In this document: one piece after another, positions 26,601 to 35,112 of the stretch | Layout of the letters: the number at the start of each line of letters is the position of its first letter | Position numbering within the stretch: the first letter of the stretch is position 1 | Assembly (NCBI RefSeq): GCF_030345075.1 | Contig: NZ_CP128361.1 | Coordinates: forward strand, 5,270,001 to 5,334,000 | Source: Solwaraspora sp. WMMA2065 | GTDB lineage: Bacteria > Actinomycetota > Actinomycetes > Mycobacteriales > Micromonosporaceae | DNA: 64,000 nucleotides | Direction of reading: 5' to 3' | Program-made: the position numbers and the translations under genes | The notes under the pieces: generated by a model | The model's database searches: none | What the model was told of the DNA's origin: nothing | The model's input: the letters and a program-made list of their open reading frames with translations, nothing else

Positions 26601-28212
26601 CGTCGACGACCAGCAGTATGTCCGGCTCGCTGAACAGGACCTGGCCGAGTTGCGAGCCCCGGGCCTTGGTCCGTGCGGCGACCAGCGCCACCAGCTCGGC
26701 CACCCGGTTCGCCACGGTCTCCGGGTCGTTGCCGACCAGCGTGTAGGGCTGTCCGGTCTGGATGCCGTCCTCGGCCGGTCGGGTGTGCGGCAGCCAGCGC
26801 ACCCAGCCCCACCGTTCCTTCCCGGCCTGCTCGGTCAACACGTGAATCCGCAGGTCACGTGGGCTGTGCAGGGCGGCGGCCTGGAGGACGAGCCAGCGTG
26901 CCGTCGCGTACGTCGTCTCCGCCGCGCCGGCCAGGCCGATCACCTTCCGGTCAGCCAGATCCACGGTGACCGGCGCGTCCGGAACGGTCCAGCGCAGCTG
27001 GCGGTCCGTATCGGGGCGGGCCGGGTCCTCCACCTCGATCAGCGACGGCTGATCCAACGTGCCGACCCGTAGTACGAGATGGTCGGGGTCGCGGCGGCGG
27101 CGTTCCCACAGTCGCCGGCCGGGGCCGACGGCCGTGTACAGAACGGTCGCCGGGTCCGGCGACGCCTCGCAGCGGGCCAACCGTTCCTCGGCGACCGCCG
27201 CCGTCAACTCCCGCATGATCCGGCTGCGCTTACGAAGGTACTCGGCGAGATCCCTGCGGTACCGCTTACGGCCGCTGCGTCGGTCGGTGTACCAGTTCGA
27301 CAATGCCAGGATAGGACTGAGCGCCATGATCAGCAGGAAGAAGTACGACCGGAAGAGGAAGACGAACGCCAGGCCCATCACCATCGGGGCGAGGATCATC
27401 AGCAGCGGGATCGGGCGGCTGTTCGGCTTGACCGGTGGGCTGGGCAGCCGTCGCCGTGCGAAGAGCAGCGGCGGCACGATCCGTGGCGGCCGGTTGAAGT
27501 CCAGCATCGGCACGTCCACGGCCGGCGTCACCGCGGCATCCGGTGCCGGGCGCGACACCAGCCGTAGCAGGCTGCCGCCCACCGCCAGGTCCACACCGGT
27601 CGGCCAGCGGCGGGATCCGTCGCGTCCGGGCCCTGAGGCGTCGGGCTCGTCCGCGTGCTCCTGCCCGTGTCCGGCGCGGAGCTTCGACCCGCGCTGCTCG
27701 ACGTGACCGGGGTGCCCGGGTGCGGGCATCGGATCGGTCTGGGCTGGGGGCCGTGGCATCGCCAGACGCGCCCCGGCACCACGGGTGGCCACCCAGGCGC
27801 GACCTTGCTCGTCGATCGTGAGCCGGGCGGCGTGCGCGGGCACTCCGCTGCCGCCCGGATCGATCGCGGACCCGGGCGCCGAACCGATGTCGTGACAGCC
27901 CAGGCCGACCGGCCAGACCTGCCCGGCGCTCGGGCCACCGACGCCGTGCACCTCCAGCCAATGGGTCCGAGGGTCGCCCGGCAGGTACCGCACCCCGCCA
28001 CCGGGTACCGGCGCACCGTCGCCCAGCCGGACCCCGGCGACCAGCCCAGCCCGGCTGACCGTCCAGGCCGGATCCAGCCGCTCTCCGTCGAGATACCAGT
28101 CGCTCCGGGAGCCGTCCTGTTCGATGAACGCGCCCACCGGGGTGGCCGCCTCGACGTCCATCGCGATGTCCCGGTCGGCACCGCCGGAGATGACGGTCAG
28201 CAGCAGGCGCAT
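23686..28212 (-). CDS. eccC: Type VII secretion FtsK/SpoIIIE ATPase, EccC/EssC-like
   Basis: 1,508 residues from ATG 28212. The motor of the T7SS: a membrane-anchored ATPase that recognises WXG100 substrates. Residues 1-230 hold an EssC/FHA-like N-terminal region; two membrane helices lie at ~270-310 (IPLLMILAPMVMGLAFVFLF, YFFLLIMALSPILAL). Three FtsK-type domains follow with Walker A GTTGAGKSE (~688), GASRSGRSQ (~1031) and GPPGSGRSN (~1328), and Walker B LVLVIDEFATL in the first. Domains 2 and 3 have Arg before the last P-loop Ser, as in the degenerate second and third ATPase domains of EccC proteins. Its ATG abuts the stop of the upstream membrane-protein gene with no gap, and the operon converges on the WXG100 genes. 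Confidence 0.93.
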   Translation of the reverse strand: MRLLLTVISGGADRDIAMDVEAATPVGAFIEQDGSRSDWYLDGERLDPAWTVSRAGLVAGVRLGDGAPVPGGGVRYLPGDPRTHWLEVHGVGGPSAGQVWPVGLGCHDIGSAPGSAIDPGGSGVPAHAARLTIDEQGRAWVATRGAGARLAMPRPPAQTDPMPAPGHPGHVEQRGSKLRAGHGQEHADEPDASGPGRDGSRRWPTGVDLAVGGSLLRLVSRPAPDAAVTPAVDVPMLDFNRPPRIVPPLLFARRRLPSPPVKPNSRPIPLLMILAPMVMGLAFVFLFRSYFFLLIMALSPILALSNWYTDRRSGRKRYRRDLAEYLRKRSRIMRELTAAVAEERLARCEASPDPATVLYTAVGPGRRLWERRRRDPDHLVLRVGTLDQPSLIEVEDPARPDTDRQLRWTVPDAPVTVDLADRKVIGLAGAAETTYATARWLVLQAAALHSPRDLRIHVLTEQAGKERWGWVRWLPHTRPAEDGIQTGQPYTLVGNDPETVANRVAELVALVAARTKARGSQLGQVLFSEPDILLVVDGARRLRDVSGMVQVLTDGPAVQVFAICIDAEERLLPEECTAVLRADADGLTVRQTGVPEATGVRPDMITAQWCERVARAMAPLRDVTPDETAGLPDRSRLLELLDADPPDGADLAERWSRQPASTSFVIGSGFDGAVALDLVRDGPHALIAGTTGAGKSELLQSMVVSLAAVNRPDELTFVLVDYKGGSAFHSCVRLPHTLGMVTDLDSASVVRALESLGAELRRREEILARAAAKDLVQYRTMRGRDPSLPAVPRLVLVIDEFATLVREVPDFVPGLVSIAQRGRSLGIHLILATQRPAGVVTTDIRANTNLRIALRVTDPMESSDVIDVPDAAMIPAATPGRALARLAHRSTLPFQTGYVGAVYQGAGPDTAESGPAAPVYGTELPWSRLGRALPPPVVTPRGGAAPDELAATDLDVLVNAIEAAAREVGCEQQPSPWLPPLPPVVLLDDLTLPESRTGPGLPPVPYALADLPLQQSQPVLACDLAALGHLYVLGASRSGRSQLLRTLAASLARSLSCADLHLYAVDAAGGSMMALAEFPHCGAVVPRADLERLERLLGRMQGELARRHELLAQHSCAGLDELRSALPPAQRPAHLMLLVDGWDSLAAVLNDHDGGRLLDQFLGLLREGPAAGLHLVMSSERSLLTGRVANLNDHRIMLRMADRTDYSVIGVSHRRVPEVVPPGRGWHSADQAEIQVALLDLDPSGPAQVEAMRRIAARAAARDSAVPAQRRPFPVAGLPAAVTFAEAFAQVPAEQRHPLRALLGIGGDAAAPCYVDFAGRQATFLVAGPPGSGRSNTLATLAVSLLAGGTALVILTPRESVLRRLTVHDRVRAVEGPAPDPAQVTAALDELGSPLVVLVDDVDLLGFANPVEAVLRQVVGTGRDRALGLAYAGTAETLTQSLGGWIAEARRSRQGVLLAPQSAIEGDLVGARVPPGLLRSGGRPGRGYVPDPATGALSTVTIPHTVLR

Positions 28213-29478
28213 CTATCGGTCTCCAGTCCGGCCGGCAGACTCGATGCCGGAGTACGCCGTCGGCTGCTGCCCGTCCTGCGCCTGTTCGATCAGGTCATCG
28301 TTGGCGGTGGGCGGAGCCGACGGTCTGGACGGTGGGGTGGCGACCGGCAGCCTCGCCGTCGGGGCGGGTGGCCGAGAGGGCTCGGGTACGGCGGGTTCCG
28401 TTGGCGTAGCGGTTGCTGCGCCGGTAGGTCCGGGCAACTCCTCCTCAGCCCAGGCGGGTGCCGGTGGGGTGGGGGGTGCAGTTCGGCGGCGGGGCAACAG
28501 GCACCGGACAAGTGGCGTGGAGTCCACGTCGAGCAGTAACTCCGGTGCGGTCACCCGGCCGGCCAGGTCGGCCCGTAGCCGCCAACGCGATCCGGGTAGG
28601 TAGCCGGCGACCAGGACCAGCAGCCCAGGATCGTCGGCAACCAGGTCGGCGAGCCGCGCTGCCGCCTGCGGATCGGGCCGCCGGCAGACCAGGACGGTAC
28701 GTCCGTCCGGTGTCGGACGGGTCGCGATAGCTGTGAGCGCCTCGGACAGCGGCATCCGGTCGATTCCGACCGCCCCGGCGCCGTAGCCGGGTTCCGCCGC
28801 GACGATCAGGCGGTGCACGCCGTGCCCGCCGGTCAGCGCGGCCAGCTGGGCGACCAACACGGACACCAGCCGCTCCGCCGGTAGCGGGGCACCGTGTACG
28901 GACAGGATCCCGGGGCAGCGCGCGATGTCCAGCAGGACCATCGTCCTGTCCTGCACTCCTACGGCGACCGGCAGCGAGTCGCTGGCGGCCGGTGCGGAGC
29001 CTGAGGGCAGCGGACCGCGGGCACGCCAGTGGCGCGGCCCGGTGACCTGCCACGGGGATTCCGCCGCCGGAGACGGCATGTCCGCTCCCGCGCCGGCGAG
29101 TCGTACGCTGAGCTGCCCATTGCCCAGCAACACCAGGTACGGCCAGAAATCGTCCCGGTCGGCCAGGGCTGACCGGGCGGATCCGATCCAGGCTCGGGCC
29201 AGCGGCACCGGACCCGACCCGGCGAAGCTCCCGGCAACCACTCGTACCCCTCGCCGAAGCCGGACAAAGCCCGCGATCGGCGCCGCCAGATCCCGTGCCG
29301 CGCCCCAGACGCCACGCCGGATTCGTTGCCCGGTGCCCCGGATGCCGTACCGGCGGTCGAACCACCGCAGCAGCACTACCAGCAGGATCAACAGCTCCAG
29401 CACGGTGAGTACGGTGAGCAGCGTTTGCCGATTGGCGTCCAGAAAGCGGCCGAGGTCGCTGAAGGACGGCGTGTTCAA
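28213..29478 (-). CDS. Single-pass membrane protein of the T7SS locus, function unknown
   Basis: 421 residues from ATG 29478. A membrane helix lies at ~19-38 (LLTVLTVLELLILLVVLLRW), followed by a basic stretch, so most of the protein should be cytoplasmic or, in EccE style, peripheral. Residues ~100-345 alternate short hydrophobic strands with helices (RTMVLLDIARCPGILSVHG, GLLVLVAGYLPGSRWRL) and resemble a degenerate nucleotide-binding or FHA-type fold without a P-loop. The C-terminus is Pro-rich. The gene is read just before eccC and its TAG directly abuts the eccC ATG, so the proteins should be made together. EccE or EccB-like roles are possible but not supported by a recognisable motif. 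Confidence 0.6.
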   Translation of the reverse strand: MNTPSFSDLGRFLDANRQTLLTVLTVLELLILLVVLLRWFDRRYGIRGTGQRIRRGVWGAARDLAAPIAGFVRLRRGVRVVAGSFAGSGPVPLARAWIGSARSALADRDDFWPYLVLLGNGQLSVRLAGAGADMPSPAAESPWQVTGPRHWRARGPLPSGSAPAASDSLPVAVGVQDRTMVLLDIARCPGILSVHGAPLPAERLVSVLVAQLAALTGGHGVHRLIVAAEPGYGAGAVGIDRMPLSEALTAIATRPTPDGRTVLVCRRPDPQAAARLADLVADDPGLLVLVAGYLPGSRWRLRADLAGRVTAPELLLDVDSTPLVRCLLPRRRTAPPTPPAPAWAEEELPGPTGAATATPTEPAVPEPSRPPAPTARLPVATPPSRPSAPPTANDDLIEQAQDGQQPTAYSGIESAGRTGDR

Positions 29479-29671
29479 CCGTGCTCCTCCTCCGCCAAGC
29501 TGGCTCGGGTACGCCGCAACCGAGCCCTGATGCTACCTGTGGGCGGTGGCCGGTCGTGGTGCAGCAACTCGGCACGAGGCGGGAGAATCCGCAGGTCAAA
29601 GCCTGCTGGCAGGGCGTGATCGGCTGATTGATGCAAGCAGATGAAGTTTTGATTAAAACTAGACTGCTGGC

Positions 29672-29722
29672 ATGATCCGGCGGACCTCGGGCGGGATCGC
29701 CAGGAACGGTGTGAACCGTTCC
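29672..29722 (-). pseudogene. Short IS256-family transposase remnant
   Basis: Read on the minus strand, this ~50-bp stretch encodes FTPFLAIPPEVRRIM, nearly the same as RFTPFLAFPPEVRRII in the IS256 transposase fragment at 51043-51558. Its edge at 29722 coincides with the first base of a group II intron remnant, so the intron appears to have inserted in an IS256 copy of which only this piece remains. Confidence 0.6.
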
Positions 29723-29983
29723 GTGCGACACGAGGTCGCACATCTCAAGTGGTTGCGTCGATGGGAGGCTGCGATGACGGTGACGTAGCCCAGGTCCGTG
29801 CTCGGTGGCCTGTTCCCGCCCCGGCGTGCGTCATGGGTAACCGTGGGGTGCGAAGCCCGGGGTTCAAGCCGAAGGGCTCTCGTTCCATCCGAGAGCCACG
29901 GGCGAGGGAAAGACCGGGCGGGTGAACGCAAGTGAACCCTCGATGTTGCCTCGTCATCGTCGAGGCCCGCAGATGGGACGTGC
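29723..29983 (+). ncRNA. 5' part of a degenerate group II intron (intron A)
   Basis: The segment starts GTGCGACACG, a group II 5' boundary, and parallels the 5' end of the intact intron at 30922 over its whole length, with shared blocks around GCGTGCGTC, GGGGTGCGAAGCCCGGGG, GGGTGAACGCAAGTGAACCC and CGATGGGACG. It is cut at 29984 by insertion of the IS630 element. The continuation of the same intron resumes at 33666. Confidence 0.75.
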
Positions 29984-30030
29984 TAGTATCCTGCGCCGGA
30001 AATTCGCCTGATAAGTGGGTAGGGTGGGGG

Positions 30031-30921
30031 ATGCCGAGAACTGGTCGTCCCACCCCGCCGCTGACGCTGACCGACGAAGAGCGGACGACGTTGACCCGCT
30101 GGTCACGACGGGCGAAGTCGTCACAGGTTCTGGCGATGCGTTCACGGATCATCCTGGCGTGCGCCGAAGGGGCGTCGAACACTGACGTCGCGTCGAGTCT
30201 CGGTGTGCATCTGTCGACTGTGGGTAAGTGGCGGCGGCGTTTCCTGAAACTACGCCTGGATGGCCTGGTGGACGAAGAACGGCCGGGCCGCCCACCATCG
30301 ATCAGCCTTGACCGGGTCGAGGACGTGGTGGTCGCGACCCTGGAACAGACGCCACGTAACGCCACCCACTGGTCCCGCAGGTCGATGGCGGACAGGTCCG
30401 GGTTGTCCAAGTCCACGATCGGGCGGATCTGGCGCGACTTCGGCCTCAAGCCCCACCGTGCCGACACGTTCAAGCTGTCCACCGACCCGCTGTTCATCGA
30501 GAAGGTCGTCGACGTGGTCGGGCTGTACCACAACCCACCCGAGCGGGCCGTGGTGCTCTGCGTCGACGAGAAGAGCCAGGTCCAAGCCCTCGACAGATCC
30601 CAGCCGGTGCTGCCGATGATGCCCGGCATGCCGGAACGCCGCACCCACGACTACGCCCGCAACGGCGTCACCAGCCTGTTCGCCGCGTTCAACATCGCCG
30701 ACGGCACCGTGATCAGCGAACTGCACCGCCAGCACCGCGCCGTCGAGTTCAGGAAGTTCCTGATCACGATCGACAAGACGGTACCGGCGGAGCTGGACGT
30801 ACACCTCGTCTGCGACATCTACGGCACCCACAAGACCCCCACCGTGCGAGCCTGGCTCGCGAAACATCCCCGATTCCACATGCACTTCACTCCGACCGGA
30901 TCCTCCTGGATCAACCAGGTC
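30031..30921 (+). CDS. IS630-family transposase, exon 1 (interrupted by group II intron)
   Basis: ATG 30031 lies 45 bp inside the left inverted repeat; starts further upstream would lie outside the IS. The exon encodes 297 residues: an N-terminal helix-turn-helix (~20-75, ILACAEGASNTDVASSLGVH), a second DNA-binding region (~95-150, STIGRIWRDFGLKPHRA), and the DDE catalytic core with first Asp in VVLCVDEKSQ and second Asp in DVHLVCDIYGTHK. It ends SSWINQV, exactly before the expected catalytic Glu. Unspliced, the frame runs 57 bp into the intron and stops at 30978. Joined to 33466-33666, it gives an intact 363-residue transposase. Confidence 0.9.
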
Positions 30922-33465
30922 GTGCGACACGCAAGTCGCATAAGTACAGCGACACCCATCGAAGGAGGTGCGGCGTGACGTCGCGGATGTAGTGTCCGGT
31001 CCCGTGCGCAAGGACCGTCCCCGCCTCGGCGTGCGTCGCGGGTAACCGCGGGGTGCGAAGCCCGGGGAAGGGCCCAAGGACTCCTGTTCCATCCAGGGGT
31101 TACCGGCTGGGGAAGACCGGACGGGTGAACGCAAGTGAACCCTCGATGACGCCTCGTCATAGGCACTTCCGCTCGATGGGACGCGCCAGCGGGAGACAGG
31201 GGCCAGCCGTTGCAAGGCGGCAGGTGCCGCTCGGAGGAATCTAGCCGGGCGGGAGCGCACCACCGTCCCCGGGGTTCAGAGGGCGCCCTACCCGGCCGTA
31301 TCTGTCTCATGCGGAACGTGACAACCCCGATGGGGTCCAGCCGGACAGTGATTCGGCTGGTAGGCCGCCTGTGAGGGCGGACGATGTCCCAGCGGGCGCA
31401 GGACGACCCGAGAAGCGAATGCCGGTGGCCGAAAGGCAGCGGGAAACCGGCGGCGGTGATGCTGGCTCCTCCGCCAGCGGTCGCCGGATAACCGGCCGGA
31501 TACGGGCATGTGCCCTGGCCTGAAAGGGCGCTGACGCGGGTCGGGTGAGCCTGCGGAGCTACTGCTGACCACAGCTTCGGAACCGAAGGGCAAGTTAGAC
31601 ACGATGACAGCTCATGCCTTCGCGTTGGCGATGGCGGCTCTCGGCGTGAACGGACCGGAGGACGACCGTGCTGGCTGGGACGCCATCGATTGGCGGACCT
31701 GCGAGGACAACGTACGGCGGCTACGGCAGCGGATCTTCGCGGCGTCGCGGGACGGGGACCTGAAGAAGGTCCGGAACTTGCAGAAGTTGATGCTCCGCTC
31801 GCGCAGTAACGCCGTGGTGGCGGTGCGGCGGGTGACGGAGCGCAATGCTGGTCGCAGGACGGCCGGGGTGGACCGGCAGGTCGTGGTGACTGGGGAGCAG
31901 AAGGCCGAACTGGCCGACTGGATCCAGAACGACGCCAAGCCGTGGACTCCCCTGCCGGTCAAGCGCGTGTATGTGCCCAAGAGCAACGGCCGCCGTCGCG
32001 GCCTCGGGATTCCCGTGATCGCTGACCGGGCGCTGCAAGCCCTGACGGTGAGCGCGCTGGAGCCCGAATGGGAGGCCCGGTTCGAGCCGAAATCCTACGG
32101 CTTCCGACCGGGTCGTGGCTGCCACGACGCCATCGTGGCCATCCACACGACGTCGAGCCGCACCGACGCCAAACGGCTGTGGGTGCTCGACGCCGACCTG
32201 GCGGCGGCGTTCGACCGGCTCGACCACGACCACATCTGCCGGTCGCTGGGCTGGTTCCCCGGACGGGGACTGGTCCGGCAGTGGTTGAAGGCGGGCGTGG
32301 TCGAGGACGGCCGGTTCACCCCCACCGAGGAGGGCGCTCCCCAGGGCGGGGTGATCAGTCCGTTGCTCATGAACGTTGCTCTGCACGGCATGGAGGCCGC
32401 CGCCGGGGTCCGCTACCACGTCACCGGCACCCGTGCCGGGAAGACGATGGACGGTTGCCCGGTCGTGGTCCGCTACGCCGACGATCTGATCGCCTTGTGT
32501 CACTCCCGTGAGCAGGCCGAACAGGTCAAGGCGGCACTGGCCGGATGGCTGGCGCCCAGGGGTCTGGTCTTCAACGAGGACAAGACCCGGATCACGCACC
32601 TGACCGAGGGCGTGGACTTCCTGGGGTTCAACATCCGCCGCTACCCCAACGGCAAGCTGCTGACCAAGCCGAGCAACGACGCGGTGCGACGGATCCGCAG
32701 ACGCCTGTCCGTGGAGGTGCGGGCCCTGCGCGGGTCCAACGCCGACGCGATGATCGGCAAGCTCAACCCGATCATCAACGGATGGTGCGCCTACTACCGG
32801 ATCGGGGTGTCCAAACGCGTGTTCAACGCGCTGGACGCCCACGCGTGGAAACTGGTCTACAAGTGGGCCAGGTTCACCCACGCGAACAAGCCGAGACGCT
32901 GGGTGGTAGCCCGGTACTTCGGCGAGTTCAACTCGTCCCGGCGCGACAGGTGGGTATTCGGGAGCCGGGAAACCGGCTGCTACCTGCGCAAGTTCGCCTG
33001 GACTCCGATTGTCCGGCACCGGATGGTCGCAGGGACGGCATCACCCGACGACCCGACCCTGACCGACTACTGGACCCGGCGGCGTCGCCGCAGCAACCTC
33101 CCGGTGGACACCACCACACTGCGGCTCCTGCGAGCCCAGCACGGCCGGTGTCCGATCTGCCGAGACCTGCTGCTGCACGCCGACCACGAGCCGAGAAGCC
33201 CACGTGAGTGGGAACAATGGCTCACCGCCACCCGCAGAGCGGTCCGCAGACACGCGGTCACCGTCTGGGGAGCGGGAACACCGGACGAACGCGTCGCCAA
33301 CCGCCTCATACACACCCACTGCCACCGCCGGACCACCAGCAACGGCAGCCCAGCACTTCCGCCCACCCGCGAGCCTCCAGGGCTTGCTTGAGCCGGTTGC
33401 TCGGAAAGCGGGCACGGCCGGTTCTGAGGGGGCCCCGGCGCAGCAATGCGCCGGGGCTACCCGAC
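30922..33465 (+). ncRNA. Intact group II intron (intron B) in the IS630 transposase
   Basis: 2,544 nt, starting GTGCGAC and ending CTACCCGAC. Domain V is visible at 33390-33424 (GAGCCGG pairing with CCGGTTC). Domain VI is at 33433-33456, a perfect 10-bp stem with a GCAA loop, and a candidate branch-point A (33459) lies 7 nt from the 3' end. Joining the flanks restores INQV-ERWFGHLT of an IS630 transposase without gain or loss, which fixes both boundaries at phase 0. It encodes its own reverse transcriptase, so it is probably mobile and self-splicing. Confidence 0.9.
31604..33391 (+). CDS. ltrA: Group II intron reverse transcriptase/maturase with HNH endonuclease domain
   Basis: 595 residues from ATG 31604. 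An N-terminal region precedes the RT domain (~85-340), which has RT blocks such as VYVPKSNGRRRGLGIPVIAD, YGFRPGRGCHDAI, APQGGVISPLLMN and the catalytic VVRYADDLI. The maturase X region follows (~370-470, INGWCAYYRIGVSKRVFNAL). The C-terminus (~505-580) has an HNH-type zinc motif (CPICRDLLLHADHEP, with a later HTHC). RT, splicing and second-strand cleavage functions all appear intact. It lies wholly within intron B, just upstream of domain V. Confidence 0.93.
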   Translation: MTAHAFALAMAALGVNGPEDDRAGWDAIDWRTCEDNVRRLRQRIFAASRDGDLKKVRNLQKLMLRSRSNAVVAVRRVTERNAGRRTAGVDRQVVVTGEQKAELADWIQNDAKPWTPLPVKRVYVPKSNGRRRGLGIPVIADRALQALTVSALEPEWEARFEPKSYGFRPGRGCHDAIVAIHTTSSRTDAKRLWVLDADLAAAFDRLDHDHICRSLGWFPGRGLVRQWLKAGVVEDGRFTPTEEGAPQGGVISPLLMNVALHGMEAAAGVRYHVTGTRAGKTMDGCPVVVRYADDLIALCHSREQAEQVKAALAGWLAPRGLVFNEDKTRITHLTEGVDFLGFNIRRYPNGKLLTKPSNDAVRRIRRRLSVEVRALRGSNADAMIGKLNPIINGWCAYYRIGVSKRVFNALDAHAWKLVYKWARFTHANKPRRWVVARYFGEFNSSRRDRWVFGSRETGCYLRKFAWTPIVRHRMVAGTASPDDPTLTDYWTRRRRRSNLPVDTTTLRLLRAQHGRCPICRDLLLHADHEPRSPREWEQWLTATRRAVRRHAVTVWGAGTPDERVANRLIHTHCHRRTTSNGSPALPPTREPPGLA

Positions 33466-33666
33466 GAACGCTGGTTCGGCCACCTCACCGAAAAGAAGAT
33501 CCGGCGCGGCGTCCACAAGAGTGTCCAAGCCCTGGAAGCCGACATCCGTTCCTGGATCGCCGACTGGAACACCAACCCGCGACCGTTCATCTGGACCAAG
33601 ACCGCAGAAGAGATCCTCGAGTCACTCGCCCGATTTTGTAGGCGAGTTTCCGGCGCAGGACACTAG
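33466..33666 (+). CDS. IS630-family transposase, exon 2
   Basis: 66 residues, beginning ERWFGHLTEKKIRRG; the first residue is the catalytic Glu of the DDE triad (residue 298 of the spliced protein). The remainder is the C-terminal helical tail (WIADWNTNPRPFIWTKTAEE) typical of IS630 transposases. The TAG stop at 33664-33666 uses the duplicated TA of the target site. It has no start of its own and depends on intron splicing. Confidence 0.88.
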   Translation, partial: ERWFGHLTEKKIRRGVHKSVQALEADIRSWIADWNTNPRPFIWTKTAEEILESLARFCRRVSGAGH

Positions 33667-33762
33667 CGGGCCGAGTAGGGCTGGCCGCTGAGAAGCGGCA
33701 GGCGCCGGTGGAGAGAGAGCGATCCAGCCGGGAGAGCACCGCCGCCCCGGGGTCGAGAGGCA
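33666..33762 (+). ncRNA. Continuation of degenerate group II intron A after IS630
   Basis: The sequence following the IS630 right end (AGGCGCCGGTGGAG, GATCCAGCCGGGAGAGC, CCCCGGGG) parallels the intact intron at about 31176-31276 and picks up where 29983 stops. Similarity fades near 33762, before the next IS. No reverse transcriptase or domain V follows, so intron A is a dead 5' fragment. Confidence 0.65.
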
Positions 33763-33892
33763 CGGGCACGGCAAAGTCGGAGAGTGTGCGGCTGAGGACT
33801 CCGCGTTGAGGTCCGGAGCGGATTTGACGGAACGGGCACGGCTCCGGTGATCTCGAGGTTGTCTACGCCTTCGGATCACCTTGTGGAGTACC

Positions 33893-35086
33893 GTGCCCGC
33901 GCCTGCATCATTGCTGATCAACGCTGTCCAAGGCCAGTCGGACCAGAGGACACGGCCTGTCCTGTTGGGCCGTGACGGGCAGGAAAGCCTGGCGGCGGCG
34001 TTGTCGCGGGTTCCCGATCCGCGAGACGCGCGGGGTGTCCGGCATCGGCTTCCGACGGTGGTCGGGTTGGCCCTCGCCGCGGTCCTGGCCGAAAGTGCGT
34101 CGGTGTACGCGGTCGGGCAGTGGATCGCCGGATGTTCGCAGAGGACGTTGAAGGCGTTCGGTGCCCGGGTGGACCCGGTGACCGGCCGGTACGTCGGCCC
34201 GGACGAGAAGACGGTGCGGGGGTTGTGTGCCCGACTCGACGGTGACGCGTTGGACGCCGCCGTGGGCCGGTGGCTGCAGCGCCGCGCGGACGCGGCGGCG
34301 CGGGCGAAAGCCCGGGTCGGGGTGCGGCCGTTGCGGGACCGAAAGGCCCGACGCCGGGCCAAGGCCGCTGGCCAGCGACACCGCCGCGCCAGCGCGCGGG
34401 ACCGTCACCGGCCACGGTTGCCGCAGGTCGCGGTGGACGGCAAGACCAGCCGGGGCGCGCGGACCCGCGACCGGGCGGCGCCGCATCTGCTGGCCGCGCT
34501 CACCTGCGCCGGGGTGGTCCTCGCCCAGTGTCAGGTCCCGGGCAGGAGCAACGAGATCGCCGCGTTCACCGGGCTGTTGACGCCGTTGGACCTCGCTGAT
34601 CACGTGGTGACCGCCGACGCGATGCAGACGCAGCGCAAGCATGCCCGCTGGCTGCGGGAGGTCAAGGAGATGCCCGCCCCGCCGGATCTGAACTTTCCGC
34701 ACGTCGCGCAGGTGTTCCTGATCGAGCGCGCCGTCACCGTGAAGGGCCGTACCAGCTACCAGGCGATGCTGTATGTCACCAGCCTCACCGCCGGACAGGC
34801 CGACGCCGCTGATCTGCTGGCCTACGTCCGTCAGCACTGGGGAATCGAGGTCCTCCACTGGGTGAGGGATGTGACCTTCCGGGAGGACGCTTCCCAGATC
34901 CGTACCGGCAACGCGCCGCGCGTCATGGCGACCCTACGAAACGTGTCGGTCAGCCTCCTGAGAATCCACGACACCACCAACATCGCCGCCGCCCTGCGCT
35001 ACAACGCCCGCAACAACAGCCGAATCCGGGGGTGTCGATCCGTGCAACCCCCGTGGTGCAGGTCAGCGCCGAGAATGTCGAGCTGA
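33893..35086 (+). CDS. ISAs1-family transposase
   Basis: 397 residues. GTG 33893 is chosen because GGAG lies 4 nt upstream; TTG 33881 is an alternative. The protein has the ISAs1/H-repeat pattern: N-terminal LSRVPDPRDARGVRHRLP, a membrane-like helix VGLALAAVLAESASVYAVGQ, catalytic LPQVAVDGKTSRGARTRD, DHVVTADAMQTQRKHARWL, and C-terminal YVRQHWGIEVLHWVRDVTF with the catalytic Glu. The last ~15 residues (after NNSRI) look unlike the family and may come from a lost stop. No clear terminal inverted repeats were found. Confidence 0.85.
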   Translation: MPAPASLLINAVQGQSDQRTRPVLLGRDGQESLAAALSRVPDPRDARGVRHRLPTVVGLALAAVLAESASVYAVGQWIAGCSQRTLKAFGARVDPVTGRYVGPDEKTVRGLCARLDGDALDAAVGRWLQRRADAAARAKARVGVRPLRDRKARRRAKAAGQRHRRASARDRHRPRLPQVAVDGKTSRGARTRDRAAPHLLAALTCAGVVLAQCQVPGRSNEIAAFTGLLTPLDLADHVVTADAMQTQRKHARWLREVKEMPAPPDLNFPHVAQVFLIERAVTVKGRTSYQAMLYVTSLTAGQADAADLLAYVRQHWGIEVLHWVRDVTFREDASQIRTGNAPRVMATLRNVSVSLLRIHDTTNIAAALRYNARNNSRIRGCRSVQPPWCRSAPRMSS

Positions 35087-35112
35087 ACGGGCTCGGTTGG
35101 GCCGTTGGTCGG

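Larger units (their letters stand above)
29986..33663 (+). mobile_element. IS630-family element, split by a group II intron, inserted in another intron remnant
   Basis: The ends are 24-bp inverted repeats with two mismatches (left 29986-30009, right 33640-33663; both contain TCCTGCGCCGGAAA). They are flanked by a TA duplication (29984-29985 and 33664-33665), the IS630 hallmark. Removing the 2,544-bp intron leaves a 1,134-bp IS, a normal size for the family. The flanks 29723-29983 and 33666-33762 join into continuous intron-like sequence, showing that the IS landed in an older group II intron. Confidence 0.9.

Noticed and set aside
29932-30030. Upstream start for the IS630 transposase
   Set aside because: It would begin outside the left inverted repeat (29986), within intron A; ATG 30031 is inside the element.
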